Source of the DNA: Streptomyces tuirus | GTDB lineage: Bacteria > Actinomycetota > Actinomycetes > Streptomycetales > Streptomycetaceae | Assembly (NCBI GenBank): GCA_018195615.1 | Contig: JAGTPG010000002.1 | Location: 1,116,001 to 1,180,000 of the forward strand | Direction of reading: 5' to 3' | Length of the DNA stretch: 64,000 bases | In this document: piece after piece, positions 29,700 through 38,102 of the stretch | Position numbering within the stretch: position 1 is the stretch's first letter | Layout: each line of letters starts with the position of its first letter | Position numbers and translations under genes: made by a program | The notes under the pieces: generated by a model | What the model was told of the DNA's origin: nothing | The model's database searches: none | What the model saw: the letters and a program-made list of their open reading frames with translations, nothing else

Positions 29700-29738
29700 G
29701 GTTGCCGTGGTCGGCCGGGTGCGGGCGGTCTTCGGCTG

Positions 29739-29789
29739 TTCGCGCCCACGCGGCGGAGCCGCAGATCGAACGCAGCCCCGCGCCCCTGA
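29739..29789. repeat. Streptomyces intergenic repeat (GCGCCCACGCGGCGGAGCCGC type)
   Basis: A recognisable repeat with GCGGC-GGA-GCCGC hairpin and the tail GCAGCCCCGCGCCCCTGA, found at many loci in Streptomyces genomes. Here it follows pfkA, where it probably serves as terminator. Confidence 0.65.
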
Positions 29790-29881
29790 GCCCTCACCCC
29801 CGGTCGTCTGTCCGGTCGGGGGCGGCTCTACTCTTGGGTCGGACAGACTGCTGCACACCCCACGAAACAGGAGCCGGCGGA

Positions 29882-30832
29882 ATGGATCACAGCGGGCACG
29901 GCATGACCATGGATCTGCCGCCGTTCACGCTGGGGCGAGGGCTGGAATGGTCGACCGACCCGTTCTTCCTCATCGCCTGCCTGGTGGGGCTGGGGCTGTA
30001 CGGGTGGGGGGTCGTGCGGCTGGTGCGGCGCGGGGACAAGTGGCCGGCGGGACGGACCGTCGCCTTCGTCATCGGCGTGCTGAGCATCGTGCTCATGATG
30101 TGCACCCAGCTGAACGACTACGGCATGGTCATGTTCAGCGTGCACATGGTGCAGCACATGGTGATCAGCATGGTCTCGCCGATCCTGATCCTGCTCGGGG
30201 CGCCGGTCACCCTGGCGCTGCGGGCGCTGCCGACGGCGGGGCGGGGCCGTAAGGGGCCGCGTGAGCTGCTGCTGATGTTCCTGCACAGCCGGTACCTGCG
30301 GATCATCACACACCCGGCGTTCACGATCCCGCTCTTCATCGCCAGCCTGTACGGCCTGTACTTCACACCGCTCTTCGACACGCTGATGGGCTCCAAGGCG
30401 GGTCACATCGCGATGATGGTGCACTTCCTCGCCGTCGGCCTGGTGTTCTTCTGGCCGATCATGGGCGTGGACCCGGGCCCGCACCGGCCGGGCTACCTGA
30501 TGCGGATGCTGGAGCTGTTCGCGGGCATGCCGTTCCACGCGTTCTTCGGGATCGCGCTGATGATGGCGTCCCAGCCGATGGTCGAGACGTTCAAGAACCC
30601 GCCCGCCTCGCTCGGCATCGAGGCGCTCTCCGACCAGAACGCGGCGGGCGGTATCGCCTGGGCGTTCAGCGAGATCCCGTCCGTGCTGGTGCTGATCGCG
30701 CTGCTGTTCCAGTGGTACGCCTCGGAGCAGCGGCAGGCCAGGCGCACGGACCGCGCCGCGGACCGCGACGGGGACAAGGAGCTCGAGGCGTACAACGCCT
30801 ATCTGGCCTCGCTGAACGCGCAGGGCCGCTGA
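29882..30832 (+). CDS. Cytochrome c oxidase assembly protein, CtaG type
   Basis: 316-residue membrane protein with about seven helices, of the caa3-type CtaG family (copper delivery to the oxidase CuB site). Metal-site candidates are the N-terminal His/Met cluster (MDHSGHGMTM), HMVQHMVISM and MPFHAFFGIALM. ATG 29882 has AGGAG 8 nt upstream. No oxidase genes are adjacent, which is common for this paralog. Frame intact. Confidence 0.9.
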   Translation: MDHSGHGMTMDLPPFTLGRGLEWSTDPFFLIACLVGLGLYGWGVVRLVRRGDKWPAGRTVAFVIGVLSIVLMMCTQLNDYGMVMFSVHMVQHMVISMVSPILILLGAPVTLALRALPTAGRGRKGPRELLLMFLHSRYLRIITHPAFTIPLFIASLYGLYFTPLFDTLMGSKAGHIAMMVHFLAVGLVFFWPIMGVDPGPHRPGYLMRMLELFAGMPFHAFFGIALMMASQPMVETFKNPPASLGIEALSDQNAAGGIAWAFSEIPSVLVLIALLFQWYASEQRQARRTDRAADRDGDKELEAYNAYLASLNAQGR

Positions 30833-30915
30833 GCAAGGTCTCTCGCGTACGGCCCGTGCGCGCCGGGCGTCCGCCAGGCACCATGGAGGGGACAGAACCA
30901 GAGGAGGGTGTTGCG

Positions 30916-31095
30916 ATGCCCGGTTCCACGAACGGTTCGAACTCGACGAAGACCATGGGAGTGCTCACCGTCGGCGGCCTCGTCATGGTGACGGCCTACA
31001 CGGTGGCCCTCGGGAGCAACGGATGGCTGTGGTTCGGCTGGGTGGTCCTGGGCCTGATCACCCTTGGCATGGTGGTCACCTCGCGCAGCACCTGA
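30916..31095 (+). CDS. Small two-helix membrane protein
   Basis: 59 aa: a polar Ser/Thr/Asn start (MPGSTNGSNSTKTMG), helix VLTVGGLVMVTAYTVALG, helix WFGWVVLGLITLGMVV, tail TSRST. ATG 30916 has GAGGAGGG upstream. Conserved in appearance among Streptomyces; function unknown. It converges on the histidine kinase gene, 4 bp apart. Confidence 0.75.
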   Translation: MPGSTNGSNSTKTMGVLTVGGLVMVTAYTVALGSNGWLWFGWVVLGLITLGMVVTSRST

Positions 31096-31099
31096 CGCC

Positions 31100-32314
31100 T
31101 CACTCCCGGGTCAGCCGGCCCGCCGAGTGCACGCCCGGCTGGTACTTGGGGATCCGGACCGTGATCTTCATACCGGCACCCGTGGCGGTCTCGATGACGA
31201 GGCCGTAATCGTCGCCGTAGACCTGGCGCAGCCGGTCGTCGACGTTGGAGAGACCGATGCCCCCCGAGGGGCTGACCTCCCGGGCGAGGATGCGGCGCAG
31301 CAGGTCGGGGTCCATGCCGGCGCCGTCGTCCTCGATGACGACGAGGGCCTCGGCGCCCGCGTCCTGGGCGGTGATCTGGATGCGGCACTTGCCCGAGGGC
31401 ACGGCCTTGCCCTCCAGGCCGTGTTTGACGGCGTTCTCGACGAGCGGCTGGAGGCAGAGGAACGGCAGGGCGACCGGCAGCACCTCCGGGGCTATCTGGA
31501 GGGTGACGGAGAGGCGGTCGCCGAAGCGTGCCCGCACCAGCGCCAGAAAGTGGTCGATGGCGTGCAACTCGTCGGCGAGGGTGGTGAAGTCGCCGTGCCG
31601 GCGGAACGAGTAGCGGGTGAAGTCGGCGAATTCCAGGAGCAGTTCGCGGGCCCGCTCCGGGTCGGTGCGGACGAACGAGGCGATCACCGCGAGCGAGTTG
31701 AAGATGAAGTGCGGGGAGATCTGCGCCCGCAGGGCTTTGATCTCGGCCTCGATGAGGCGGGTGCGGGACTGGTCGAGATCCGCCAGTTCCAGTTGGACCG
31801 AGACCCAGCGGGCGACCTCCCCGGCGGCCCGGACGAGCACGGCCGACTCGCGGGGCGCGCAGGCGACGAGGGCGCCGTGCACACGGTCGTCGACGGTGAG
31901 CGGGGCGACGACCGCCCAGCGCACCGAGCAGTCCAGGATGTCGCAGGTGAGCCGGAAGGCCTCGCCGCGGCCGGTCTCCAGGGCACCGGCGAGGCGTTCC
32001 ATGATCTCGGTGCGGTGGTGGGCGCCGTCACCGTCCCAGACCAGGACCTCTTTGCGGTCCGTGAGACAGAGGGCGTCCGTGCCGAGCAGGGAGCGCAGCT
32101 TGCGGGCGGACTTGCGGGCGGTCTCCTCCGTCAGGCCGGACCGCAGCGGGGGTGCTGCGAGGGACGCCGTGTGCAGGGTTTCGAACGTGGCGTGCTCGAC
32201 GGGGGTGCCCAGGCCGCCGAGGCTCTTGGGGCGTGCCGTGCGCCGGCCGAGCCAGATCCCCACGGCCAGCACCGGGAGGACGGCGACGCACAGGCCCGCC
32301 AGGAATCCGCTCAT
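31100..32314 (-). CDS. LytS-like sensor histidine kinase
   Basis: 404 aa. One N-terminal helix (FLAGLCVAVLPVLAVGIWLG), a central GAF-like sensor region, then His_kinase domain ISPHFIFNSLAVIASFVR with the phospho-His and a HATPase part NAVKHGLEG...DDGAGM...GGIGLSNVDDRL. Last gene of a four-gene unit with the symporter (ATGA overlap), DUF485 protein and LytTR regulator. With the regulator it forms a two-component system; the transporter next door may be both target and sensor partner. Frame intact. Confidence 0.9.
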   Translation of the reverse strand: MSGFLAGLCVAVLPVLAVGIWLGRRTARPKSLGGLGTPVEHATFETLHTASLAAPPLRSGLTEETARKSARKLRSLLGTDALCLTDRKEVLVWDGDGAHHRTEIMERLAGALETGRGEAFRLTCDILDCSVRWAVVAPLTVDDRVHGALVACAPRESAVLVRAAGEVARWVSVQLELADLDQSRTRLIEAEIKALRAQISPHFIFNSLAVIASFVRTDPERARELLLEFADFTRYSFRRHGDFTTLADELHAIDHFLALVRARFGDRLSVTLQIAPEVLPVALPFLCLQPLVENAVKHGLEGKAVPSGKCRIQITAQDAGAEALVVIEDDGAGMDPDLLRRILAREVSPSGGIGLSNVDDRLRQVYGDDYGLVIETATGAGMKITVRIPKYQPGVHSAGRLTRE

Positions 32315-34026
32315 GCCGTCGTCACCTCCGTGCGCAGTTCCTCGGGCAGGTGGAACCGGGCCAGGACCGCCGCCGTGTCCGGCGGCACCCGGCCGGGGGT
32401 GGCCAGGGACACCAGGATCATGGTGAGGAAGCCCAGCGGCACCGACCAGAGCGCGGGCCAGGCCAGCAGGGCGTGCAGGGCGGCGCCCTCCCCCGGGTAG
32501 CCCGCCATGGTCGCGGCGACGGCGAGCAGGGCGGAGCCGCCGCCCACCAGCATCCCGGCGGCCGCGCCGGGCGGGGTGAGCCGTCGCCACCAGATGCCGA
32601 GGACGAGCAGCGGGCAGAACGAGGAGGCGGACACGGCGAAGGCGAGTCCGACGGCGTCGGCGACCGGGAGTCCGCCGACCAGGACGCTCGCCGCGAGAGG
32701 CATGGCCATGGCGAGGACGGTCCCGAGCCGGAAGTGCCGTACGCCGCGTGAGGGCAGGACGTCCTGGGTGAGGACTCCCGCGACCGCCATGGTCAGCCCG
32801 GAGGCCGTGGACAGGAACGCGGCGAAGGCGCCGCCGGCCACCAGCGCGCCCAGCAGGTCGCCGCCCACTCCCCGATCATGCGGTCGGGCAGCAGCAGGAC
32901 CGCGGCGTCCGTGTCGCCGGTGAGGGTGAGCTCGGGGCGTAGAGGCGGCCGAGTGCGCCGTAGACGGGCGGCAGCAGGTAGAAGGCGCCGACCAGGCCGA
33001 GGACCGCGACGGTGGTGCGGCGGGCGGCGACGCCGTGCGGGCTGGTGTAGAAGCGGACCACGACGTGCGGCAGGCCCATGGTGCCGAGGAACGTGGCGAG
33101 GATCAGGCCGTACGTGGCGTACAGCGGGCGTTCCTCGCGGCTCTCGGCCTGCGAGGACGACAGGTCGCCGCCGACGCTGCGCTCGGCCTGGGGACGGCCG
33201 TTCCCGCGGCGAAGGTGAGCCGGGTGCCGCGTTCGACGTGGTGGGTGCCGGCGGGGAGTTCGAGCCGGGTGCCGGTGTGGGTGCGGCCGTCGACGGTGCC
33301 GGTGACGGTGACGGTCAGCGGCCGGTCCAGCCTCAGGTCGATGGTGTCGCCGACGCGGACGACGCGCTGCTCGCGGAAGCTCGCCGGTTCGTCGAAGGCG
33401 TGGCGGGGTGCTCCGTCGCTCTGCCAGGCGAGGACCAGGAAGAGGGCGGGGACGAGCAGGGCGGTGAGCTTCAGCCAGTACTGGAAGGCCTGCACGAAGG
33501 TGATGCTGCGCATGCCGCCGGCGGCGACGGTGGCGGTGACGACGACGGCGACGATCACTCCGCCGAGCCAGTCGGGCGCCCCGGTCAGCACCGTCAGGGT
33601 CAGCCCGGCCCCCTGGAGCTGGGGCAGCAGGTAGAGCCAGCCGACGCCGACGACGAAGGCGCCGGCGAGCCGCCGAACGGCCTGGGAGTCGAGGCGGGCC
33701 TCGGCGAAGTCGGGCAGCGTGTAGGCGCCGGAGCGGCGCAGCGGTGCGGCGACGAAGAGCAGCAGGACCAGGTAGCCGGCGGTGTAGCCGACCGGGTACC
33801 AGAGCATGTCGGGGCCCTGGACGAGGACGAGGCCCGCTATGCCCAGGAAGGACGCGGCGGAGAGGTACTCGCCGCTGATGGCGGCGGCGTTGAGGCGGGG
33901 GCCGACCGTGCGGGAGGCGACGTAGAAGTCGGAGGTGGTGCGGGAGATGCGCAGGCCGAAGGCGCCGACCAGGACCGTCGCGACGACGACCAGGGCGACG
34001 GCGGGGATGGCGTAGCTGGAGTTCAT
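32311..34026 (-). CDS. Na+/solute symporter, acetate/organic acid type (three frameshifts)
   Basis: 572 aa after repair, about 13 helices of the SSS family. Seen: DFYVASRTVGPRLNAAAISGEYLSAASFLGIAG, the Na+-site hallmark of the group; GGMRSITFVQAFQYW; AAFLSTASGLTMAVAG. Between two helices sits a 60-residue hydrophilic insert (about residues 220-285) that is usual in actinobacterial cation acetate symporters. Bases appear to be missing at 33190-33193, 32934-32937 and 32866-32867. Coupled to the kinase gene by an ATGA overlap, with DUF485 just upstream. Transported acid unknown (acetate, pyruvate or propionate). Confidence 0.9.
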
Positions 34027-34035
34027 CGGCGTGCT

Positions 34036-34395
34036 TCAGCGGTCTTCGACGAGGCGTACGAAGTCGCGCTCGTTGCGTTCGGCGCGGCGGACGTACCAGC
34101 GGGCGAGCAGGACCAGGGGGGCGTAGAGGCCGAAGCCGAGGACGGCCCATTCCAGGCGGCCGGCGTCCGGCATCGCCGCGAACAGCAGAGGCAGCGGGCC
34201 GACGAGGAGGCCGAGGACAGCGAACACGGTGAGGGCGGCGCGCAGCTGGGTGCGCATCAGGGAGCGGACGTAGGTGTGGCCGAGGGTGGTCTGTTCGTCG
34301 ATCTCGGTGCGCGGGCGGTAGTAACCCGAGGCCCTGCGGATCTGCCGGGGCGGGCCGGTGACGACGACGCGGCGTTCGGTGTGGTCCTGGGGCAT
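34036..34395 (-). CDS. DUF485-like membrane protein
   Basis: 119 aa; two membrane helices (LTVFAVLGLLVGPLPLLFAAM and LEWAVLGFGLYAPLVLLARWYV). DUF485 proteins accompany acetate symporters (YjcH beside ActP). ATG 34395 has AGGAGG 8 nt upstream and follows the LytTR stop; GTG 34401 would overlap that stop but has no room for its site. Confidence 0.8.
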   Translation of the reverse strand: MPQDHTERRVVVTGPPRQIRRASGYYRPRTEIDEQTTLGHTYVRSLMRTQLRAALTVFAVLGLLVGPLPLLFAAMPDAGRLEWAVLGFGLYAPLVLLARWYVRRAERNERDFVRLVEDR

Positions 34396-34397
34396 CG

Positions 34398-35147
34398 TCA
34401 CGGCCTCCTCATGAGCAGGTCGCGCAGTTCACGCGTGTGCCGCCGGCTGACCTGGAGCTCCTCGGTGCCGACGAGGACGCTGACGGTGCCCGCGTCGAGG
34501 CGGAGTTCGCCGATGTGGCGCAGGGCGACGAGGTGGCGGCGGTGGATGCGGACGAAGCCGCGGGAGCGCCAGCGCTCCTCGAGGGTGGACAGCGGGATGC
34601 GGACGAGGTGGCTGCCCTTGTCGGTGTGCAGGCGGGCGTAGTCGCCCTGGGCCTCGACGTGGGTGATGTCGTCGACGGCGACGAACCGGGTCACGCCGCC
34701 GAGCTCGACGGGTATGTGGTCGGGGTCGGGCTCGCTCACGGGTATGCGGGGGGCGGCACCGCGCAGCTCGGCGGCCCGCCGTACGGCCTCCGCGAGGCGT
34801 TCCTTGCGGACGGGCTTGAGGACGTAGTCGACGGCCTTGAGGTCGAAGGCCTGGACGGCGAAGTCCTCGTGGGCGGTGACGAACACGACGAGCGGCGGCC
34901 GGGCGAAGCCGGTGAGCAGTCGGGCCAGGTCGAGGCCGTCGAGGCCGGGCATCTGGATGTCGAGGAAGACGACGTCGATCGCCTCGGGCCCGCCCGGGCC
35001 GGACTCCAGGGCGCGGTTGATGCGGCGCAGCGCCTCGGTCGCGTCGCCGGCGCCTTCCGCGCTGCCGATGCGGGGGTCGGCGTGCAGCAGGTAGAGCAGT
35101 TCCTCCAGCGAGGGGCGTTCGTCGTCGACAGCCAGGGCGCGCAGCAT
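34398..35147 (-). CDS. LytTR-family response regulator
   Basis: 249 aa. Receiver at residues 1-125 with DDERPS, phospho-Asp in DVVFLDIQMPGLDGL and the Lys in DYVLKPVRKERL. LytTR DNA-binding domain at about 145-245 (HVEAQGDYARLHT...LEERW...FVRIHRRHLVAL). First gene of the operon, so the system controls itself and the symporter. Start ATG 35147 (MLRALAVDDE). Frame intact. Confidence 0.93.
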   Translation of the reverse strand: MLRALAVDDERPSLEELLYLLHADPRIGSAEGAGDATEALRRINRALESGPGGPEAIDVVFLDIQMPGLDGLDLARLLTGFARPPLVVFVTAHEDFAVQAFDLKAVDYVLKPVRKERLAEAVRRAAELRGAAPRIPVSEPDPDHIPVELGGVTRFVAVDDITHVEAQGDYARLHTDKGSHLVRIPLSTLEERWRSRGFVRIHRRHLVALRHIGELRLDAGTVSVLVGTEELQVSRRHTRELRDLLMRRP

Positions 35148-35268
35148 GACCCGGAGTGTAGGGGTGATCAGTGCGTCTGGACATGTGCCGGGGGCGGACG
35201 TTCCCGCTGGACACGGTGGCCGCGCCGGGCCGGGCGCGGGCCGGGGCGCCGGTGGATACAGTGCCCGC

Positions 35269-35754
35269 ATGAACAGCAGGTCCACGCCGTTCGACGATCT
35301 CGACCGGAAGATCATCACCGCGTTGATGGCGAACGCCAGGACGTCGTTCGCCGAGATCGGCACGGCGATCGGGCTGTCGGCCACGGCGGTCAAGCGCCGG
35401 GTGGACCGGCTGCGGGAGACGGGTGTGATCACCGGGTTCACGGCGACGGTGAAGCCGTCCGCGCTGGGCTGGCGCACGGAGGCCTATGTCGAGGTGTACT
35501 GCGAGGGCGCGGCCCCGCCGCGGCGGCTGGCGGAGGTCGTGCGCGACTATCCCGAGATCACCGCGGCGATGACCGTGACCGGCGGTGCCGACGCGCTGCT
35601 GCACGTGCGGGCGCGGGACGTGGAGCACTTCGAGGAGGTGCTGGAGCGGATCCGCCAGGAGCCGTTCATCCGCAAGACGATCAGCGTGATGGTGCTGTCC
35701 CATCTGCTTCCGGAGAGTCCGGAGGCGGGCGCCAGCCATCCCGCGCCGGAGTAG
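35269..35754 (+). CDS. AsnC/Lrp-family regulator
   Basis: 161 aa. N-terminal helix-turn-helix DLDRKIITALMANARTSFAE...LSATAVKRRVDRLRETGVI, then the RAM ligand domain (EVYCEGAAPPRRLAEVVRDY...ISVMVLSHLLPE). Directly upstream of the dimethylargininase and ornithine aminotransferase genes in the same direction, so probably an arginine- or ornithine-responsive regulator of them. Start ATG 35269. Frame intact. Confidence 0.92.
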   Translation: MNSRSTPFDDLDRKIITALMANARTSFAEIGTAIGLSATAVKRRVDRLRETGVITGFTATVKPSALGWRTEAYVEVYCEGAAPPRRLAEVVRDYPEITAAMTVTGGADALLHVRARDVEHFEEVLERIRQEPFIRKTISVMVLSHLLPESPEAGASHPAPE

Positions 35755-35910
35755 TTCCCGGGACGCGCAGCAGGCGTGCGCCGAACGGCCCGAAGACGCA
35801 GCGTTCCTGCGCCGACGCGCAACTGATGTTCCTTGTCGGCCACCTCCGTCAGTTCCTACCTTGGTGTCAACCCACAGTCACACACCGTAAGGAAGCGGAG
35901 GGACCCCTCT

Positions 35911-36731
35911 GTGCCCGACTCCCGTGTGCCGCGCCGGCGGCGCTTCCTCGTCTGTGAACCCAGACACTTCGCCGTGCAGTACGCGATCAACCCGTGGATG
36001 CGTCCCGACGAACCCGTCGACGTGATCCGCGCGCTCGACCAGTGGCAGGCGCTGGTGGACACCTACCGTGCCCACGGCCATACCGTGGACACTGTGAACC
36101 CCGTTCCCGGCCTGCCCGACATGGTCTTCGCCGCGAACGCGGCGGTCGTCGTCGACGGCCGCGTCTTCGGCTCCCTCTTCCACGCGCCCGAGCGCCGCCC
36201 CGAGTCCGTGCCGTACGAGGCGTGGTTCAAGTCGGAGGGCTACGAGGTCTACCACCCGAGTCGGTGTGCGAGGGCGAGGGCGACCTGGTGCCGGCCGGCC
36301 GCTGGATCCTGGCCGGGACGGGCTTCCGGACCACCCGCGAGGCCCACAGCGAGGTGCAGGAGTACTTCGGAGCGCCGGTGATCAGCCTGACGCTGGTGGA
36401 TCCGTACTTCTACCACCTGGACACGGCGCTGTTCGTCCTCGACGAGGAGAACATCGCCTACTTCCCCGAGGCGTTCTCGCCGGGCAGCCGCGAGGTGCTG
36501 GCCCGGCTGTACCCGGACGCGGTGCTCGCCACCCGCGAGGACGCGATGGCGTTCGGGCTCAACTCCGTCTCCGACGGGCGCCATGTGTTCATCTCGCCGG
36601 GGGCGACGGACCTGGCCGGGCAACTCGCCGGCCGTGGCTACGTCCCCGTCCCCGTCGACCTGTCCGAGTTCCACAAGGCCGGTGGTGGCATCAAGTGCTG
36701 CACCCAGGAGATCCGGGAGACCCGCTCATGA
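35911..36731 (+). CDS. Dimethylargininase / amidinotransferase-family hydrolase (one frameshift)
   Basis: Hydrolyses methylated arginine to citrulline and methylamine, or a related guanidino substrate. 273 aa after repair. Substrate-site segment MVFAANAAVV; catalytic His region LNSVSDGRHVFISPG; nucleophilic Cys in GGGIKCCTQEIRE. GTG 35911 follows GGAGGG. A C is missing at 36255-36257. Its stop overlaps the ornithine aminotransferase start (ATGA), linking it to arginine/ornithine breakdown. Confidence 0.9.
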
Positions 36732-37945
36732 CCGCACCTGTCCGCACCCGTGGCTCGGCGGAGCTCATCCGCGCGGAGGAGCCGGTCCTCGCGCACAACT
36801 ACCATCCGCTGCCCGTGGTCGTCGCCCGCGCCGAGGGCACCTGGGTGGAGGACGTGGAGGGGCAGCGCTATCTCGACATGCTGGCCGGCTACTCGGCTCT
36901 CAACTTCGGCCACCGGCATCCGGCGCTGATCGAGGCGGCCCACCGCCAGCTGGACCGGCTGACCCTCACCTCGCGCGCCTTCCACAACGACCGGCTCGCC
37001 GAGTTCGCGGAGCGGCTGGCGGCGTTGACCGGGACGGACATGGTGCTGCCCATGAACACCGGCGCGGAGGCGGTGGAGAGCGGGGTGAAGGTGGCCCGCA
37101 AGTGGGCGTACGACGTCAAGGGCGTCCCGGCCGACCGGGCGACGATCGTGGTCGCGGCGGACAACTTCCACGGCCGTACGACGACGATCGTCAGCTTCTC
37201 CACGGACGAGACGGCGCGACGGGGGTTCGGCCCGTTCACGCCGGGCTTCCGGGTCGTGCCGTACAACGACCTGGCGGCGCTGGAGGCGGCGGTCGACGAG
37301 ACGACGGCGGCGGTGCTGATCGAGCCGGTCCAGGGCGAGGCGGGGGTGATCATCCCGGACGACGGCTATCTGGCCGGGGTGCGCGAGCTGACCAGCCGCA
37401 AGGGGTGCCTGTTCATCGCGGACGAGATCCAGTCCGGGCTCGGCCGTACGGGACGCACGCTGGCGGTCGAGCACGAGTCGGTCGTGCCGGACGTGCTGCT
37501 GCTCGGCAAGGCGCTGGGCGGCGGCATCGTGCCGGTGTCGGCCGTGGTCGGGCGCCGGGAGGTGCTCGGGGTGCTGCACCCCGGGGAACACGGGTCGACG
37601 TTCGGCGGCAATCCGCTGGCGGCGGCGGTGGGCACGGCGGTGGTCGAACTGCTGGAGACGGGTGAGTTCCAGCAGCGGGCGGCCGAACTGGGCGTGACCC
37701 TCCGGGAGGGCCTGACCCGGCTGGTCGGCAAGGGTGTCGTGGGCTTCCGGGCGCGGGGCCTGTGGGCGGGCGTCGACATCGACCCGGCGATCGGCACGGG
37801 CCGCGAGATCAGCGAACGCCTCATGCGGGAGGGGGTCCTGGCCAAGGACACCCACGGCTCGACCATCCGCCTGGCCCCACCGCTCACCATCACCGGTGAC
37901 GAGCTCGTGGGGGCGCTGGGGGCGCTGGAGAAGGTCCTGGGCTGA
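36728..37945 (+). CDS. rocD: Ornithine-oxo-acid transaminase
   Basis: 405-residue PLP enzyme that turns ornithine and 2-oxoglutarate into glutamate semialdehyde and glutamate. Class III signatures: NTGAEAVESGVKVARKW, FHGRTTTIVSFS, EPVQGEAGV, ADEIQSGLGRTG, LLLGKALGGG with the PLP Lys, and HGSTFGGNPLAAAVG. Coupled to the preceding gene by ATGA, followed by a strong hairpin. Frame intact. Confidence 0.94.
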   Translation: MTAPVRTRGSAELIRAEEPVLAHNYHPLPVVVARAEGTWVEDVEGQRYLDMLAGYSALNFGHRHPALIEAAHRQLDRLTLTSRAFHNDRLAEFAERLAALTGTDMVLPMNTGAEAVESGVKVARKWAYDVKGVPADRATIVVAADNFHGRTTTIVSFSTDETARRGFGPFTPGFRVVPYNDLAALEAAVDETTAAVLIEPVQGEAGVIIPDDGYLAGVRELTSRKGCLFIADEIQSGLGRTGRTLAVEHESVVPDVLLLGKALGGGIVPVSAVVGRREVLGVLHPGEHGSTFGGNPLAAAVGTAVVELLETGEFQQRAAELGVTLREGLTRLVGKGVVGFRARGLWAGVDIDPAIGTGREISERLMREGVLAKDTHGSTIRLAPPLTITGDELVGALGALEKVLG

Positions 37946-37956
37946 GGAGGACTGCC

Positions 37957-37990
37957 GGGGAGGGGCGGCTCGCGCGAGCCGCCCCTCCCC
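37957..37990 (+). terminator. 34-bp perfect palindrome after rocD
   Basis: GGGGAGGGGCGGCTCG and its exact complement with no spacer, ending 45 bp after the rocD stop. A strong, symmetric terminator. Confidence 0.8.
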
Positions 37991-38102
37991 GAACCCGCAC
38001 CGCCGCCTCCGTCCGGACCCGCACAAGCCGCCCCCTTCCCCAGGAAGGGTGAAGATTGAGACAAGAGGTGGTAGACCACTCTCAGCGACAGAGAGGTCGG
38101 CC

